The notes beneath the pieces were generated by a model that saw nothing but the letters and a program-made list of their open reading frames with translations, had not been told where the DNA came from and searched no databases. From JAVBKX01 sp031553835 (GTDB taxonomy: Bacteria > Bacteroidota > Bacteroidia > Bacteroidales > Azobacteroidaceae): a DNA stretch of 64,000 bases. The stretch lies in NCBI GenBank assembly GCA_031553835.1, contig JAVBKX010000026.1:58760-122759 (forward strand), written 5' to 3'. How positions within the stretch are numbered: position 1 is the stretch's first letter; each line of letters begins with the position of its first letter. Positions 1 through 10,106 of this stretch are shown piece after piece. A program made the translations under genes and the position numbers.

Positions 1-1144
1 CACTCAGACCGGTTGAATAAGGAAACTTAGTAATCAGAGCGGAAGCCAATCCCGACGATGTACTATTATAAGAAAGGTAATGCCTGATGTCTTTTAGATC
101 ATAATCAATATCAGACACAGCTCCTTCTTTTTTGAATAAAGTATTTAACGACCAGGTGGTAGGATCGACCGGAGCTCTAAAATGCTCAGTCGCAGAGATA
201 GATCCGTAACATTGATACAACATATTGTTGGTTTTTCCTTCCAAACTATTACCATATTGTATTTCAAAAATACTTTCATTGGAATTGCCCAGCCAAAACA
301 TATCAAGCCATTCGCTTCCTCCATAAAATAGGGATGGAATGACCAATTTGATACTTTTTGTATGCAAGACTTCATTGCAAGCCGCAACGCATTCGGCATA
401 CCGACCGGCCCATAAATAGACATCGGCCAACAAGGTAGTAATTGCAGCCTTGGTAAAACGTCCCTTGTCATAGAAGTATTTGTTGCTGTTATTGTCATAC
501 GAATTGACCGACATACTTTTAGCCAAAATCAGATCATCAATAATTTGTTGAATGATTTGTTCCTCGCTTGATTTGGCAATATCATAATTTTGCGTACTGG
601 TTTTACTGGATACCAATACCAAAGGAACTTCCTTATATGTTCTGACCAAATAAAAATACATTAAAGAACGGATAGCCAATGCTTCAGCTTTATATACATT
701 CACGTCCGCTTCGGTCAGGGTTTGATCATTTTCCAACACCAAATCCGCATTATCCAATACCGTATTGCAGTTATTAATTACAGTATATAAATCATTCCAG
801 CTGCATACTTTATTTTCAGGAATAATATTGCAGGTGGCCATCTTCACTTCTTCATCCATTGCACTGGTGGTCGGCACCACATTGTCGCCACGGATTTCAC
901 CCCATTGAATCATTTTTCCAACCACTCCATGAAAAGGTTGTCCGCTTCCGTATCTGTCATCATTAGCCATTGACATGTAACATCCGGCAATAGCCGCCTT
1001 CAATTGATCATGTGTCTGCCAAAAATCTTCAAACGTCACCAAATCTTTTGGACGGGTTTCAATCCATTCATCGCTACAAGAAGAAATGGAAGCAGCAAGA
1101 AAGAGTAGTCCGGCAATATATCCTGTTATTTTATATGTTTTCAT
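1..1144 (-). CDS. SusD/RagB-family outer-membrane lipoprotein, C-terminus beyond window
   Basis: The reading frame starts at the ATG complementary to 1142-1144 and stays open to the window edge, giving about 381 residues of a protein that normally has 500-600. The N-terminus is a lipoprotein signal (MKTYKITGYIAGLLFLAASI followed by SSC), then the SusD-like stretch SDEWIETRPKDLVTFEDFWQ. Further on are typical SusD segments such as YTVINNCNTVLDNAD, ALAIRSLMYFYLVRTYKEVP and AAITTLLADVYLWAGRYAECV, the TPR-like helices of the family. SusD proteins sit on the cell surface as the lid of a SusC transporter and bind oligosaccharide. It follows the SusC gene by 21 bases on the same strand, so the two are one transcription unit. 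The substrate cannot be read from the sequence. Confidence 0.93.
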   Translation of the reverse strand, partial: MKTYKITGYIAGLLFLAASISSCSDEWIETRPKDLVTFEDFWQTHDQLKAAIAGCYMSMANDDRYGSGQPFHGVVGKMIQWGEIRGDNVVPTTSAMDEEVKMATCNIIPENKVCSWNDLYTVINNCNTVLDNADLVLENDQTLTEADVNVYKAEALAIRSLMYFYLVRTYKEVPLVLVSSKTSTQNYDIAKSSEEQIIQQIIDDLILAKSMSVNSYDNNSNKYFYDKGRFTKAAITTLLADVYLWAGRYAECVAACNEVLHTKSIKLVIPSLFYGGSEWLDMFWLGNSNESIFEIQYGNSLEGKTNNMLYQCYGSISATEHFRAPVDPTTWSLNTLFKKEGAVSDIDYDLKDIRHYLSYNSTSSGLASALITKFPYSTGLS

Positions 1145-1165
1145 ATTGTCTTAAAATTTTATCAT

Positions 1166-4100
1166 TTAGAAACCAATGGTAATTCCGAATGTAGCATCCT
1201 TACTACGAGGCGTTTTTTGAGTATCGAATCCGATTTTGAACCGGTCGTCGGCGCTCGCGGCGTATCCAATTTCAGGATCAACTCCCGAATAATTAGTCCA
1301 CACATGCAAGTTGTTGATCGTACAATACAACTTCACTTCCGAGAGTCCGGCACTCTGAGTCCAGGATTTCGGGAATGTGTAATTGAATGTTAAGTATTTG
1401 AAACGAAGGAATGATCCATCTTCCACATACCTGTCGGAACCCAGCCAGTTGTGTCCGTCTTTAAATAAAGCCCGGGGCATATTGGTATCATCACCATCAG
1501 TACGCCATCTCCAGCTAACCGCCACGCTCTGGTTGTCATTATAATACATATTTTCCATTTTCATCCGGGCTTCATTGACCACTTTATTTCCATAGCGGAA
1601 ATGGAAAAAACTATTGACTGAGAAATTGTGATAACGTAATGTTATACCAAAACCTCCTTGCAATTTGGGGTTAGCATTTCCTAAATACACCACATCCAGG
1701 TCATCAATGCTTCCATCATGATTAATATCTTCATAAATAGCGTCTCCTCCACGGAACACGTGTCCGCCGCTTTCTCCATACCTGAACCACATGGGTTTCG
1801 GCACTCCAAATTGATCATACAACACATTACCGTTGGCGTCGCGCGATACAGGGGCCGATTCTTGCGTTCCCGGTTTGTATTCATTGTATTGGTACACTCC
1901 TTTGAAGCGATACCCATAAAATGAACCCAATGGATTACCAACCTGGATTGTTCTCAGGTATTCACCATTGTCTTTCATATTTCCGGCCTTGGTATCCACC
2001 TTATCGGAAATTTTTTGAATGGTATTATAATAATTTGCAAAGTTGACATTCACGTCCATTGAAAATTTACCATACTTTATTAATTTAGGAGCATGGAAAT
2101 TTAATTCAAACCCGTCGTTGTCCATCACCCCGTCATTGTCGTATGCGACAGACGAATTACCTGAGGTTCCGGCAATTTTCAAATCCTTGAACAACAAATC
2201 CTCAGTGTGTTTATGGTAAAAATTGAGGTCGGCATTCAAACGATCGTTAAACATGCTGATATCAACACCTAAATTCCATTGAGTTGTTTTTTCCCATCTT
2301 AAATCCGGGATTTGTATTCCACTGGGATAAATGGCGGCCATGTCCATGTACCGGTGCTCGTAGGTCGAATATTTACTGAAATACAAATAATCTTTATCCG
2401 GCTCGCGGCCTACAATACCCCAGCTGGGACGCAGGGCGAAAAGATTAATAAATTTGAGATCTTTCATAAACGCTTCATCGGAAATAATCCATTTCAATGA
2501 AACCCCGGGGAAATATCCTACCCGATAGGCTGCTCCAAAACGGGAACTTTCATCACGACGCAATGTAAAGTCAGCAATATACCGGCCTAAGAATGCATAG
2601 TGAACGGTACCTACGATTCCATAAGAATGCCGTTCGTTGCCGCTGGAACCCAGGTCTTTGAGTATTCCCGGCTCAGTCGAACCAATAGAAGAACTGGAAG
2701 CTCCGTACGCTGCAGAATGTTGTCCGGAAGCTTTCCCAATATTTGTTTGAACAGAAAGATAAGCCTGCACCGAATGTTGTTCGGGCAATTTGGGAGACCA
2801 CCACAGGTTGTTGTCCAATATCATATTGCTACTCTTATTTTCGGAGTCGTATGCGTAATTAATCAAATCATCGCCAAACATTGCTCCCGTGGCTTCTTTT
2901 GGAAAAAAGCGGACAGAATGAATATCATTCACGTCCATAGTAACAGAAGACCGGAAACGCAACATTTGTTCCGCAGGATCCAAAATATCGTATTGCAACC
3001 GGAAAGTAGGAATCACCCGGTACGATTTTTCATTATTCCTGGCTAAATTCACCAATGCAACAGGATTTACCATATCTCGTTGCGATCCATCTAATTGTGA
3101 AGTAGAACGATTGATATTGAAATAAATATCAGTATAATTACCATATTTATCGCGTTCATAAACCGGAACGTTGGGCATCTTACGCATGGCAGCATCAAGA
3201 ATATCATAATTTACTTTATCATTATCCTGATATATCCGGTCGTTATCCTGATAAGTGTATGCCAATTCGGTAGAGAAAAACACCCGGTCGGAAAGTTTGT
3301 AACGCAAATCCAGGCGATTCGAAAAACGTTTCAGGCCTTGTCCGATAACGATACCGGACTCATCGAGATAACCAAAAGAAATACGATAATCGCCACGTTC
3401 GCCTCCACCCGTGAGCGAAACATTATGATCTTGCTTCCAAGCGACTTGGGTCACTTCCGAAAACCAGTCCGTATTATTATTATAGTTCCAGAAAAAAGCA
3501 TTTCTTTCATCTCCCTGCGCATACTGTTGATAATTATATTCGGGAATATTTCCATTCAAATCGTTCAACGATTGATTCAGGTAAGCCTCTTTCATCAACA
3601 TGGTATATTGGTCGCCATTCAATAAAGGAATCGCATCGGGCATATAGGCGCGGGTAATCCGCAGGGAGTACTGCACGCGAGGTTTACCCATCGCACCTTT
3701 TTTCGTATTGATTTGTAGTACTCCGTTGGCGCCTTTCGACCCCCAGATGGCAGTAGAAGCCGCATCTTTCAATACCACAATATCCAATATATCGTCAGGA
3801 TTCACATTCAACAGTTCGGCATATTGTTCTTCCCGGGCGGTTCCAAAATCGAAATCGGAAGCAATATTGGTTTCAAACGGAATTCCATTGACAACAATCA
3901 ACGGTTGAGAGCTTCCATTGATAGAAGTAGCCCCACGGATACGCATAGACATAGCAGCGCCGGGTTCGCCCGAATTTGAAACAATATCCAACCCGCTCAC
4001 CCGCCCTTGCAACGCATCTTCTACCGACGCGACCTGCAATCCTTCAAATTCCCGGGCATCGATACGTTGCATCGCCACCGAAATTTCGCGGGTAGGCACA

Positions 4101-4489
4101 TTCATACCTCCAAGATTCGTTGTTTTTTGAGCGGTTACGACGACTTCTCCCAACGAGTTATCATCGGCCAATGCCACATTAAATACGCTACGGTTTCCTA
4201 TTTTCAGTTCTTGTTTTGCATAACCGATATATGAAAACACCAGCTTATTGTTCCGGTCTTTTACTTTCAAAACGAAGTCCCCATCATAATTAGATACAGT
4301 TCCGTTTACCACACGGTTGTTTTTATCCACTTCGCTGATTGATACCGCGATTAACGTTTCACCATCAATCTTTGCCGTGATTTTTCCTCTGACAATGGCG
4401 TCATCCTGAGCCATTGCCTGAAATATTGACAAGGCAAATACGCAGCAGATCAGGGTCACTATTCTTTTTATACTATTTGTTGTTTGCAT
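1166..4489 (-). CDS. SusC/RagA-family TonB-dependent outer-membrane transporter
   Basis: This 1107-residue protein has the full SusC layout: signal peptide ending near AMAQD; a carboxypeptidase-D-like regulatory domain at about 33-115; a TonB plug at about 130-270 with the family signatures VEDALQGRVSGLDIV, MRIRGATSINGSSQPLIVVNG and VLKDAASTAIWGSKGANGVL; then a beta-barrel ending in a terminal phenylalanine (TFGITIGF). The family imports oligosaccharides through the outer membrane using TonB energy. It lies between a FAS1 lipoprotein (25 bases upstream) and a SusD gene (21 bases downstream). It is clearly a paralogue of the SusC at 48807-52157: the regulatory domain, plug and C-terminal SDRYVEDGSFLRFKYLTFNY segment match closely. 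That locus has the same neighbours, which suggests duplication of a whole module. Confidence 0.96.
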   Translation of the reverse strand: MQTTNSIKRIVTLICCVFALSIFQAMAQDDAIVRGKITAKIDGETLIAVSISEVDKNNRVVNGTVSNYDGDFVLKVKDRNNKLVFSYIGYAKQELKIGNRSVFNVALADDNSLGEVVVTAQKTTNLGGMNVPTREISVAMQRIDAREFEGLQVASVEDALQGRVSGLDIVSNSGEPGAAMSMRIRGATSINGSSQPLIVVNGIPFETNIASDFDFGTAREEQYAELLNVNPDDILDIVVLKDAASTAIWGSKGANGVLQINTKKGAMGKPRVQYSLRITRAYMPDAIPLLNGDQYTMLMKEAYLNQSLNDLNGNIPEYNYQQYAQGDERNAFFWNYNNNTDWFSEVTQVAWKQDHNVSLTGGGERGDYRISFGYLDESGIVIGQGLKRFSNRLDLRYKLSDRVFFSTELAYTYQDNDRIYQDNDKVNYDILDAAMRKMPNVPVYERDKYGNYTDIYFNINRSTSQLDGSQRDMVNPVALVNLARNNEKSYRVIPTFRLQYDILDPAEQMLRFRSSVTMDVNDIHSVRFFPKEATGAMFGDDLINYAYDSENKSSNMILDNNLWWSPKLPEQHSVQAYLSVQTNIGKASGQHSAAYGASSSSIGSTEPGILKDLGSSGNERHSYGIVGTVHYAFLGRYIADFTLRRDESSRFGAAYRVGYFPGVSLKWIISDEAFMKDLKFINLFALRPSWGIVGREPDKDYLYFSKYSTYEHRYMDMAAIYPSGIQIPDLRWEKTTQWNLGVDISMFNDRLNADLNFYHKHTEDLLFKDLKIAGTSGNSSVAYDNDGVMDNDGFELNFHAPKLIKYGKFSMDVNVNFANYYNTIQKISDKVDTKAGNMKDNGEYLRTIQVGNPLGSFYGYRFKGVYQYNEYKPGTQESAPVSRDANGNVLYDQFGVPKPMWFRYGESGGHVFRGGDAIYEDINHDGSIDDLDVVYLGNANPKLQGGFGITLRYHNFSVNSFFHFRYGNKVVNEARMKMENMYYNDNQSVAVSWRWRTDGDDTNMPRALFKDGHNWLGSDRYVEDGSFLRFKYLTFNYTFPKSWTQSAGLSEVKLYCTINNLHVWTNYSGVDPEIGYAASADDRFKIGFDTQKTPRSKDATFGITIGF

Positions 4490-4514
4490 AACTATTAAAA
4501 TTCACAGTAATAAA

Positions 4515-7058
4515 TCATTGGATTGGAGTCATAAGCACATGGTCGATTTGATGAATCACAGTACGTGAAGTCGAACCGATGCTGCTATTGCTGAATTTAT
4601 ACTGACGAGTCAGCGTGTTGGTTGTTCCCGATACCGTCTTAGCCGTATTTCCGCGACCGTCTTGAATGACAAATGCATCGCCCTGCCTGGAAATTTTCAC
4701 GGTATAAAAAGTTTTGGTAGCCGAATTTTTGGCGCCGGTAGTAAAATCCTGTGGCCATTGATAATTATCGACTTCCGAATTTTTATAAAACTGATCGGTA
4801 AACAAAGACTTATCAATAAAATGATTTTTGAGGAACAAAATATTTTTCTTGATTGCTTCAATTCTTTCCGGAGCAGTAGTGATCGCTTTGATTTCATCAG
4901 TGGTTTTAAATGCTCTTTCATTCAACGCTCTTGTCATAGCTGCGTTGGTAGGAGCTAAAATGGTATAATCATAGGAGCCTAAAAATGGGAAAACAAAATC
5001 GATTCCGTCTTTGGCCGCAAATATATTTTTCTTATATTCGGATTGACTTACAACCGCCTTATTATAAGTATCGTCTTTATCAAAGAAAGTAGCGTCAGGA
5101 TCGTTATACACCATCAGCATTTCATAAAACATGGAGCAATCGGCTGTTTGTTCCAGATAATGATACGGAGAATTGAGCGTATGCGTAATCCGTTTATCCA
5201 CAAAATACACCATTCCGTTGCCGGTCATAAATTTGTCAATCACATTTACATAGGTTCCCGCTTCAATATCGCCGGCTCCCTGAAAGCGCAGATTTCCTCC
5301 CTGCCGGTCCACCTTAAAGAAAGTACCTCCCTTGGTTTGTACATAAGTCTGATTGTCATCAATACGTCCTACCACAATATGATAATCCATAATATCTTTC
5401 AAGCGATTTTGTACCGTGAGCAATACGGGGTCATTTGTATTGGTAAAATTAGGCTTACCCGGTGTGGCGATCGAATCTCCATTCATATCGCAATAGTAGT
5501 AAGTAACACCTTTCAAATCTTCCAGATATCTGAAATTCAACATTTTCTTTCCGCCGGTCACATAATTGGATTGATTCACCGGATCCAGGTAATGAACAAA
5601 TGCTTCATCTACGGGAACGATCAATGTAAATTCATTCTCTACAGAAGTAAGATAATAATTGTATTTCAATTGAAACTGTTTGTTATTGTAAGTAGCATTG
5701 ATCAGCCAGTTAATAATTTTGGTGCGTTCATCATTCATAATAGGAGCAACCACCGTATTGAAATCCCGGGGAAGCACTACTTTATTGATCACATACACTA
5801 AACCGTTGCGGCAGACCTGTACATCTTTTATCACTTCCGAATAATTGAAACGCGGAAACATGAGGTCTCCTTTCATATCATCCACAATAGTAGCAAGATG
5901 TGAAGGATAAGAGTCGGAAAGCTGTTTTTTCATGTGCGTATTCAGAAATTTGGCAACAATATTGTCGGGCACATTATCCCAGGTACCATAGTCTTTAAAG
6001 AAACTGGCGGCCAGGTATTCATTCATCGCTTTATCCGTAGGAGCAAATAATACGGGCATTTCATGAGTGCCGGCTGCTCCTGAAGCGTCATTAACAGCCG
6101 GAGAAAACAGCAAATTATCGACCTTTATCTGATTTCCGTATTCATCCACAATATAGCGATCTCCTGTATAAAAGAAACCAACATTATAAACAGAATCCCT
6201 TATTCCCGGATTTCTGTCCCACAACGAATGAGTAGATTCCGGATCATAAACCGGTTCACAAAACCGTTCCAGCAATTTTTTAAAAATACCGATCTCTTGT
6301 TTATCCCTAACATATTCATACATATTTTTAGGAGGCAGCACCACTTTATCCACCACATGGATGTATCCATTGGCTGCCACAATATTTCGATTATTGGCTC
6401 CTGAAAGAATTTTGGCGTTAAAGATATGCACATCGCCATCTGTCCTGGAAGCATCAGGATACAACAGGTTAAAATCCTGATTCGTCATTCCCTTCAATTG
6501 GAAATAAGGCTGAGTAAAGTTAAGCAATGTCCACTCTCCCGGAGTATTCAAATACATTTTCTTACCTTTAAAACGCTGAAATTGAGCATTATCAGGAATT
6601 TGATCGGTATAAAGAATTGAATCGGTTCGATCATACGTCGTATAACGGCGGAGAGATTCACCCGCTTTATAACCGGTACCCGTACCTAATAAATTAACCA
6701 CATACGCATTTTCCAGGGTATAATAGCTCAAAAATGTTTTTACCAGGGAAGCCGGCATATCAGCTACACTTCTGTATCCATACGGATTATCCGTAAAAAA
6801 TTGGTTAAATGCCTCATCAGTAGGAGCGAATACAGTACGGCTACCCGTTCTGGAAAGAATTTCCACATAGGCAGAATCCATACGTTGCAACATTTTCACA
6901 TAAGTAGTGAACCGCCCGTCTGTTTGCAATGTAGAATAAATACTGCGCTTCATTGCTTCCGGGGTTTCTTGCAAATAAAGATAATCATCATTGCATGCCC
7001 AGAAAGAAACAAAACCCATCCACAATAAGAGCAATGGAAGAAATGCTTGTTTTCTCAT
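4515..7058 (-). CDS. Surface lipoprotein with four fasciclin (FAS1) domains, first gene of SusC/D operon
   Basis: The frame is open from 7148, but the start at 7058 (MRKQAFLPLLLLWMGFVSFW then AC) gives a proper lipoprotein signal with Cys at residue 22, so I use it (847 residues). Four FAS1-type repeats can be seen from the recurring motif at the first core strand and helix: TVFAPTDEAFNQFF, PVLFAPTDKAMNEYL, FTLIVPVDEAFVHYL and YTILAPTNAAMTRAL, at roughly residues 25-235, 240-435, 440-620 and 625-847. The segments 'NGYIHVVDKVVLPP' and 'NGLVYVINKVVLP' are the usual FAS1 domain ends. FAS1 domains are adhesive or binding folds; no catalytic motif is seen. It heads the operon before SusC and SusD, the place of a SusE/F-like surface glycan-binding protein. 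Same architecture as the protein at 46109-48727. Binding of a glycan is inference. Confidence 0.88.
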   Translation of the reverse strand: MRKQAFLPLLLLWMGFVSFWACNDDYLYLQETPEAMKRSIYSTLQTDGRFTTYVKMLQRMDSAYVEILSRTGSRTVFAPTDEAFNQFFTDNPYGYRSVADMPASLVKTFLSYYTLENAYVVNLLGTGTGYKAGESLRRYTTYDRTDSILYTDQIPDNAQFQRFKGKKMYLNTPGEWTLLNFTQPYFQLKGMTNQDFNLLYPDASRTDGDVHIFNAKILSGANNRNIVAANGYIHVVDKVVLPPKNMYEYVRDKQEIGIFKKLLERFCEPVYDPESTHSLWDRNPGIRDSVYNVGFFYTGDRYIVDEYGNQIKVDNLLFSPAVNDASGAAGTHEMPVLFAPTDKAMNEYLAASFFKDYGTWDNVPDNIVAKFLNTHMKKQLSDSYPSHLATIVDDMKGDLMFPRFNYSEVIKDVQVCRNGLVYVINKVVLPRDFNTVVAPIMNDERTKIINWLINATYNNKQFQLKYNYYLTSVENEFTLIVPVDEAFVHYLDPVNQSNYVTGGKKMLNFRYLEDLKGVTYYYCDMNGDSIATPGKPNFTNTNDPVLLTVQNRLKDIMDYHIVVGRIDDNQTYVQTKGGTFFKVDRQGGNLRFQGAGDIEAGTYVNVIDKFMTGNGMVYFVDKRITHTLNSPYHYLEQTADCSMFYEMLMVYNDPDATFFDKDDTYNKAVVSQSEYKKNIFAAKDGIDFVFPFLGSYDYTILAPTNAAMTRALNERAFKTTDEIKAITTAPERIEAIKKNILFLKNHFIDKSLFTDQFYKNSEVDNYQWPQDFTTGAKNSATKTFYTVKISRQGDAFVIQDGRGNTAKTVSGTTNTLTRQYKFSNSSIGSTSRTVIHQIDHVLMTPIQ

Positions 7059-7188
7059 AAAAATAATTAAAATTGCGATTTGAATTTTTAAAATTATACA
7101 AAGAAAGATGTGGCTTTTTACATCATGAGCACTGCGTGTTTTTAGCATGATATAGTATTAAATACATCTTTTCTTACTTTATGTGATG

Positions 7189-7196
7189 CAAAATTA
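7189..7196 (-). promoter_or_regulatory. Candidate Bacteroidota promoter -7 box (TAATTTTG) for the FAS1-SusC-SusD operon
   Basis: On the minus strand the sequence reads TAATTTTG, matching the TAnnTTTG -7 consensus of Bacteroidota. It lies about 130 bases upstream of the FAS1 start at 7058. I see no good TTTG at the -33 position, so the call rests on one box. Confidence 0.4.
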
Positions 7197-7294
7197 ATGT
7201 AATTTAAGAACCAGCAGGTGTAAAAATCATTCAACTTGGTAGGATAAAATATTCAGCCCCCTCAATTGGAGCCTTTGAAATGTTAATTAATAAG

Positions 7295-7332
7295 GTTGAA
7301 TGAAATTTCAGAGATAGTTGAATGAAATTTCA
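7295..7332 (+). promoter_or_regulatory. Two direct copies of a 16-bp motif (operator-like)
   Basis: GTTGAATGAAATTTCA occurs at 7295-7310 and again at 7317-7332, exactly 22 bases apart, about two helical turns. Each copy contains the perfect 10-base palindrome TGAAATTTCA. The pair sits in the 336-base divergent region between the FAS1-SusC-SusD operon and the GH128 operon, 24 bases before a weak -7 box (GATATTTG, 7356-7363) for the latter. Same-face spacing just upstream of a promoter suggests an activator site; no regulator gene lies in the window. Confidence 0.5.
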
Positions 7333-7394
7333 ACCCAATAATAAAAAAAAGTTCGGATATTTGTAAAATAGACACTTTATCAATTTACAATATC

Positions 7395-10106
7395 ATGAAA
7401 GAATTTTTACTTGGCGTCATGCTTTCTTTGGCATCTTTTGCCTCCGCACATGCCGGCGAAATTACCATCTCCGGCAAACAAACCGTCGAATCATACTCCG
7501 ATTCGGAAATCATCGTCGAAGACAAAGCAGAATTATTTATGACATCAAAAACTCCATTAATCAACAGTACCATCGATCTGAAAACGGAAGATTCGTGGGT
7601 CTATTTTACCAACATCATACCCTCTCAGGTCATCAATAACTGGCTGAAATACATTACTGTGGACGGGGTAAGCGCAAAAAAAAATGTAAATGTCAGAATA
7701 GAAATATATTTACAGGGAGCTGTTGTCATCCCCCATCCTTCCGGATTCAAGCCGTTGGAAATTTTTACGGAACCCGATTTTGGAGGCACTTCTGTAACAT
7801 ACGATATCAATTACCATAAATCGTTAGGCGCGATGGACAAACAAATGCGTTCGTTCAAACTCAAAAAAGGATACATGGCGACCTTTGCCACCTTGAATTC
7901 CGGTGGAGGATACAGTCGCGTATTCGTAGCAGATAAAGAAGATTTGGAAATCGCCACCCTACAGTCAGAATTAGATGAAACCGTTTCATTTATACGTGTA
8001 ATGAAATGGCGATGGGCTTCTAAAAAAGGTGTAGCCGGAGGAGGAGACGCCCGCAATGCCCTGCAAGTTACCTGGTTTTATGACTGGGGCGCCGGAACCG
8101 GTTCGACAGATGACTATGAATTCATTCCCATGCGCCACTTCCGTTATTGGGACGGTTGGGAAAAAATAGAAGCCCAGCCACATTCCACTGCCGTATTAGG
8201 ATTCAATGAACCATGGAATCCCGACGATCACAAAGATCAAAATCCTACCACTATGAGTATTGATGAATGTATTCAACTATGGCCTAATTTCATGAAATCC
8301 GGATTACGGATCGGTTCGCCGGCCCCAACCGACGGAAACTCGGCCAAATTAATCGAATTTATAAAAAAAGCGGACGCTTTAGGATTGCGTGTTGATTTTG
8401 TCGCATTGCATTTCTATCGGGGAGGACAAAGCGCTTCTCAATTCTACAATTATATTAAAAGTATTCACGACCAGACCGGACGTCCGATCTGGGTTACCGA
8501 ATGGAACAACGGAGCCAATTGGACTTCCGAATCCTGGCCTTCTACTCTTGTCGCTCAACAAACCGAGCAATTAAACGACATCAAAGCATTTACTGAAATG
8601 CTTGACAATGCTCCTTTTGTAGAGCGGTATGCCATTTACAACCATGTGGAAGAAAAACGGTATCTGTATTATCCCGACAATTTTGCATTAACGCCTGCGG
8701 GAGAATGGTACCGCAACCATCCGGGCGGAATTTCGTATGATGCCAACTATCAAGTGGTGCCCAAATGGACATACGAAATCCCTCAGATTAATACAGCGGC
8801 CATGAATACAGATCGCACCATTTTCAGTATCTCCGTAGCAACGAATCCTAACGGCGCTTTAACGACAGGATTATTATTGGAAAAGAAAATCGGCGATGCC
8901 CCTTATATACAAGTCGATTCGTTGGACTACAGTACGACTTCGATTAAAATACCTGTTTCCGGAAATGAAACCGGAAAAATCTCTTTCCGTTTAAGATATT
9001 CCTGCAAAGGCGGAAAATATACGGACTATTCCAAAGAAGTCGGTTATTCGGTAATGGATTCTAAAACAACAGCATTGGGAAGATATGATATATCAAGCAC
9101 TTCCGACTGGATGTCTGTCTTCTATCAACGGGAAGAAGCTCCGGTGGCTATCGCAGGCCCTGTCACAGACGCCTACAACAGCGCTTTGTTGCTGACACAC
9201 CGGCTTCGCCTTTTGGGAGCGACCAAATTTGATTACCGCATATTGCCCTGGACATACCAGACTGCCACCTTTAGAAACCTGGAACAAACATCTTTTCTCA
9301 CGCAAAGCGCCGGTTCATTCGATTGGGGTGGATTGAAAGGATATTGTCAGGTTATTTCCGCAACTGCAGAATGGACAACGGTAGAATTTGAGACGCCCTT
9401 TGCGACCACCCCGGTGGTTTTCACCACACAAGTGTCCAATTCCAATACATTCCCGGTTGCTGCACGTATAAAAAATGTAACTTCAACAGGTTTTGAAATC
9501 ATTTTGACGAAAGAAGGTACGCGCACCAACACGATTGTATCAGAAAAAATCGCGTATTTAGCCGTTACGCCCGGCGAGGGTAAGATAAACGGATGCCCGG
9601 TAATAGTAGGAACAAATAGCAGTTTGGGAACCACTCGCATTTCGGCTACCAACATCGAATGGGGTAAAGAAATTGCAGACCCCGCTTTTTTCGCAACCAT
9701 GCAAACGGCCAATGACACATACGGCGCCGAAGTACGGCTGCGAACATTAACCACCGGAAAAGCTCAAATCTACAAACAGGCGGAAAATTCAGAGGGAAAT
9801 GCCTGGAAAACGACGAAAGAAGAGGTGGGCTGGATGGTGGCAGAACAAGGAAAAGGAGATAATTCAACTATCTTTCATCCAACTAACAACAATGAAAAAT
9901 GGACACTTTATCCCAATCCGGCCACCGATATAATATTCTTTGAAAATGCAAACCGTCAAACGGTACAAGTGGTTATTTACGACATGCCGGGAAGAGTCAT
10001 TCAACAATTTCAGACAAACCACGATGCCATCGATATCCAGGATTTATCAAAAGGATACTATTTTGTAAAAATAAACGATCGTATTTGTAAAGTGTTAAAA
10101 CAATGA
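7395..10106 (+). CDS. Secreted GH128-like (asl1-like) glycoside hydrolase with T9SS sorting domain
   Basis: The 903-residue protein begins with a signal peptide (MKEFLLGVMLSLASFASAHA). Residues about 190-450 resemble the Glyco_hydro_cc/GH128 TIM barrel: SFIRVMKWRWASKKG, LGFNEPWNPDD with candidate acid/base E272, VDFVALHFYRG, and VTEWNNG with candidate nucleophile E369. GH128 enzymes studied so far cut beta-1,3-glucans; a different beta-linked substrate is possible here. A beta-rich middle follows, including a stretch like H-type lectin domains (WTTVEFETPFATTPVVF, about 655-690). The end (WTLYPNPATDIIFFENA to the terminal KVLKQ) is a type A T9SS sorting domain, so the enzyme should be exported to the surface or released. 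Its stop overlaps the next start (ATGA), so the two are translationally coupled. Confidence 0.82.
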   Translation: MKEFLLGVMLSLASFASAHAGEITISGKQTVESYSDSEIIVEDKAELFMTSKTPLINSTIDLKTEDSWVYFTNIIPSQVINNWLKYITVDGVSAKKNVNVRIEIYLQGAVVIPHPSGFKPLEIFTEPDFGGTSVTYDINYHKSLGAMDKQMRSFKLKKGYMATFATLNSGGGYSRVFVADKEDLEIATLQSELDETVSFIRVMKWRWASKKGVAGGGDARNALQVTWFYDWGAGTGSTDDYEFIPMRHFRYWDGWEKIEAQPHSTAVLGFNEPWNPDDHKDQNPTTMSIDECIQLWPNFMKSGLRIGSPAPTDGNSAKLIEFIKKADALGLRVDFVALHFYRGGQSASQFYNYIKSIHDQTGRPIWVTEWNNGANWTSESWPSTLVAQQTEQLNDIKAFTEMLDNAPFVERYAIYNHVEEKRYLYYPDNFALTPAGEWYRNHPGGISYDANYQVVPKWTYEIPQINTAAMNTDRTIFSISVATNPNGALTTGLLLEKKIGDAPYIQVDSLDYSTTSIKIPVSGNETGKISFRLRYSCKGGKYTDYSKEVGYSVMDSKTTALGRYDISSTSDWMSVFYQREEAPVAIAGPVTDAYNSALLLTHRLRLLGATKFDYRILPWTYQTATFRNLEQTSFLTQSAGSFDWGGLKGYCQVISATAEWTTVEFETPFATTPVVFTTQVSNSNTFPVAARIKNVTSTGFEIILTKEGTRTNTIVSEKIAYLAVTPGEGKINGCPVIVGTNSSLGTTRISATNIEWGKEIADPAFFATMQTANDTYGAEVRLRTLTTGKAQIYKQAENSEGNAWKTTKEEVGWMVAEQGKGDNSTIFHPTNNNEKWTLYPNPATDIIFFENANRQTVQVVIYDMPGRVIQQFQTNHDAIDIQDLSKGYYFVKINDRICKVLKQ

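Noticed and set aside
5043..5801. 252-residue ORF antisense to the 4xFAS1 gene
   Set aside because: Shadow frame; no signal peptide, domain or promoter, and the opposite strand encodes clear FAS1 repeats.
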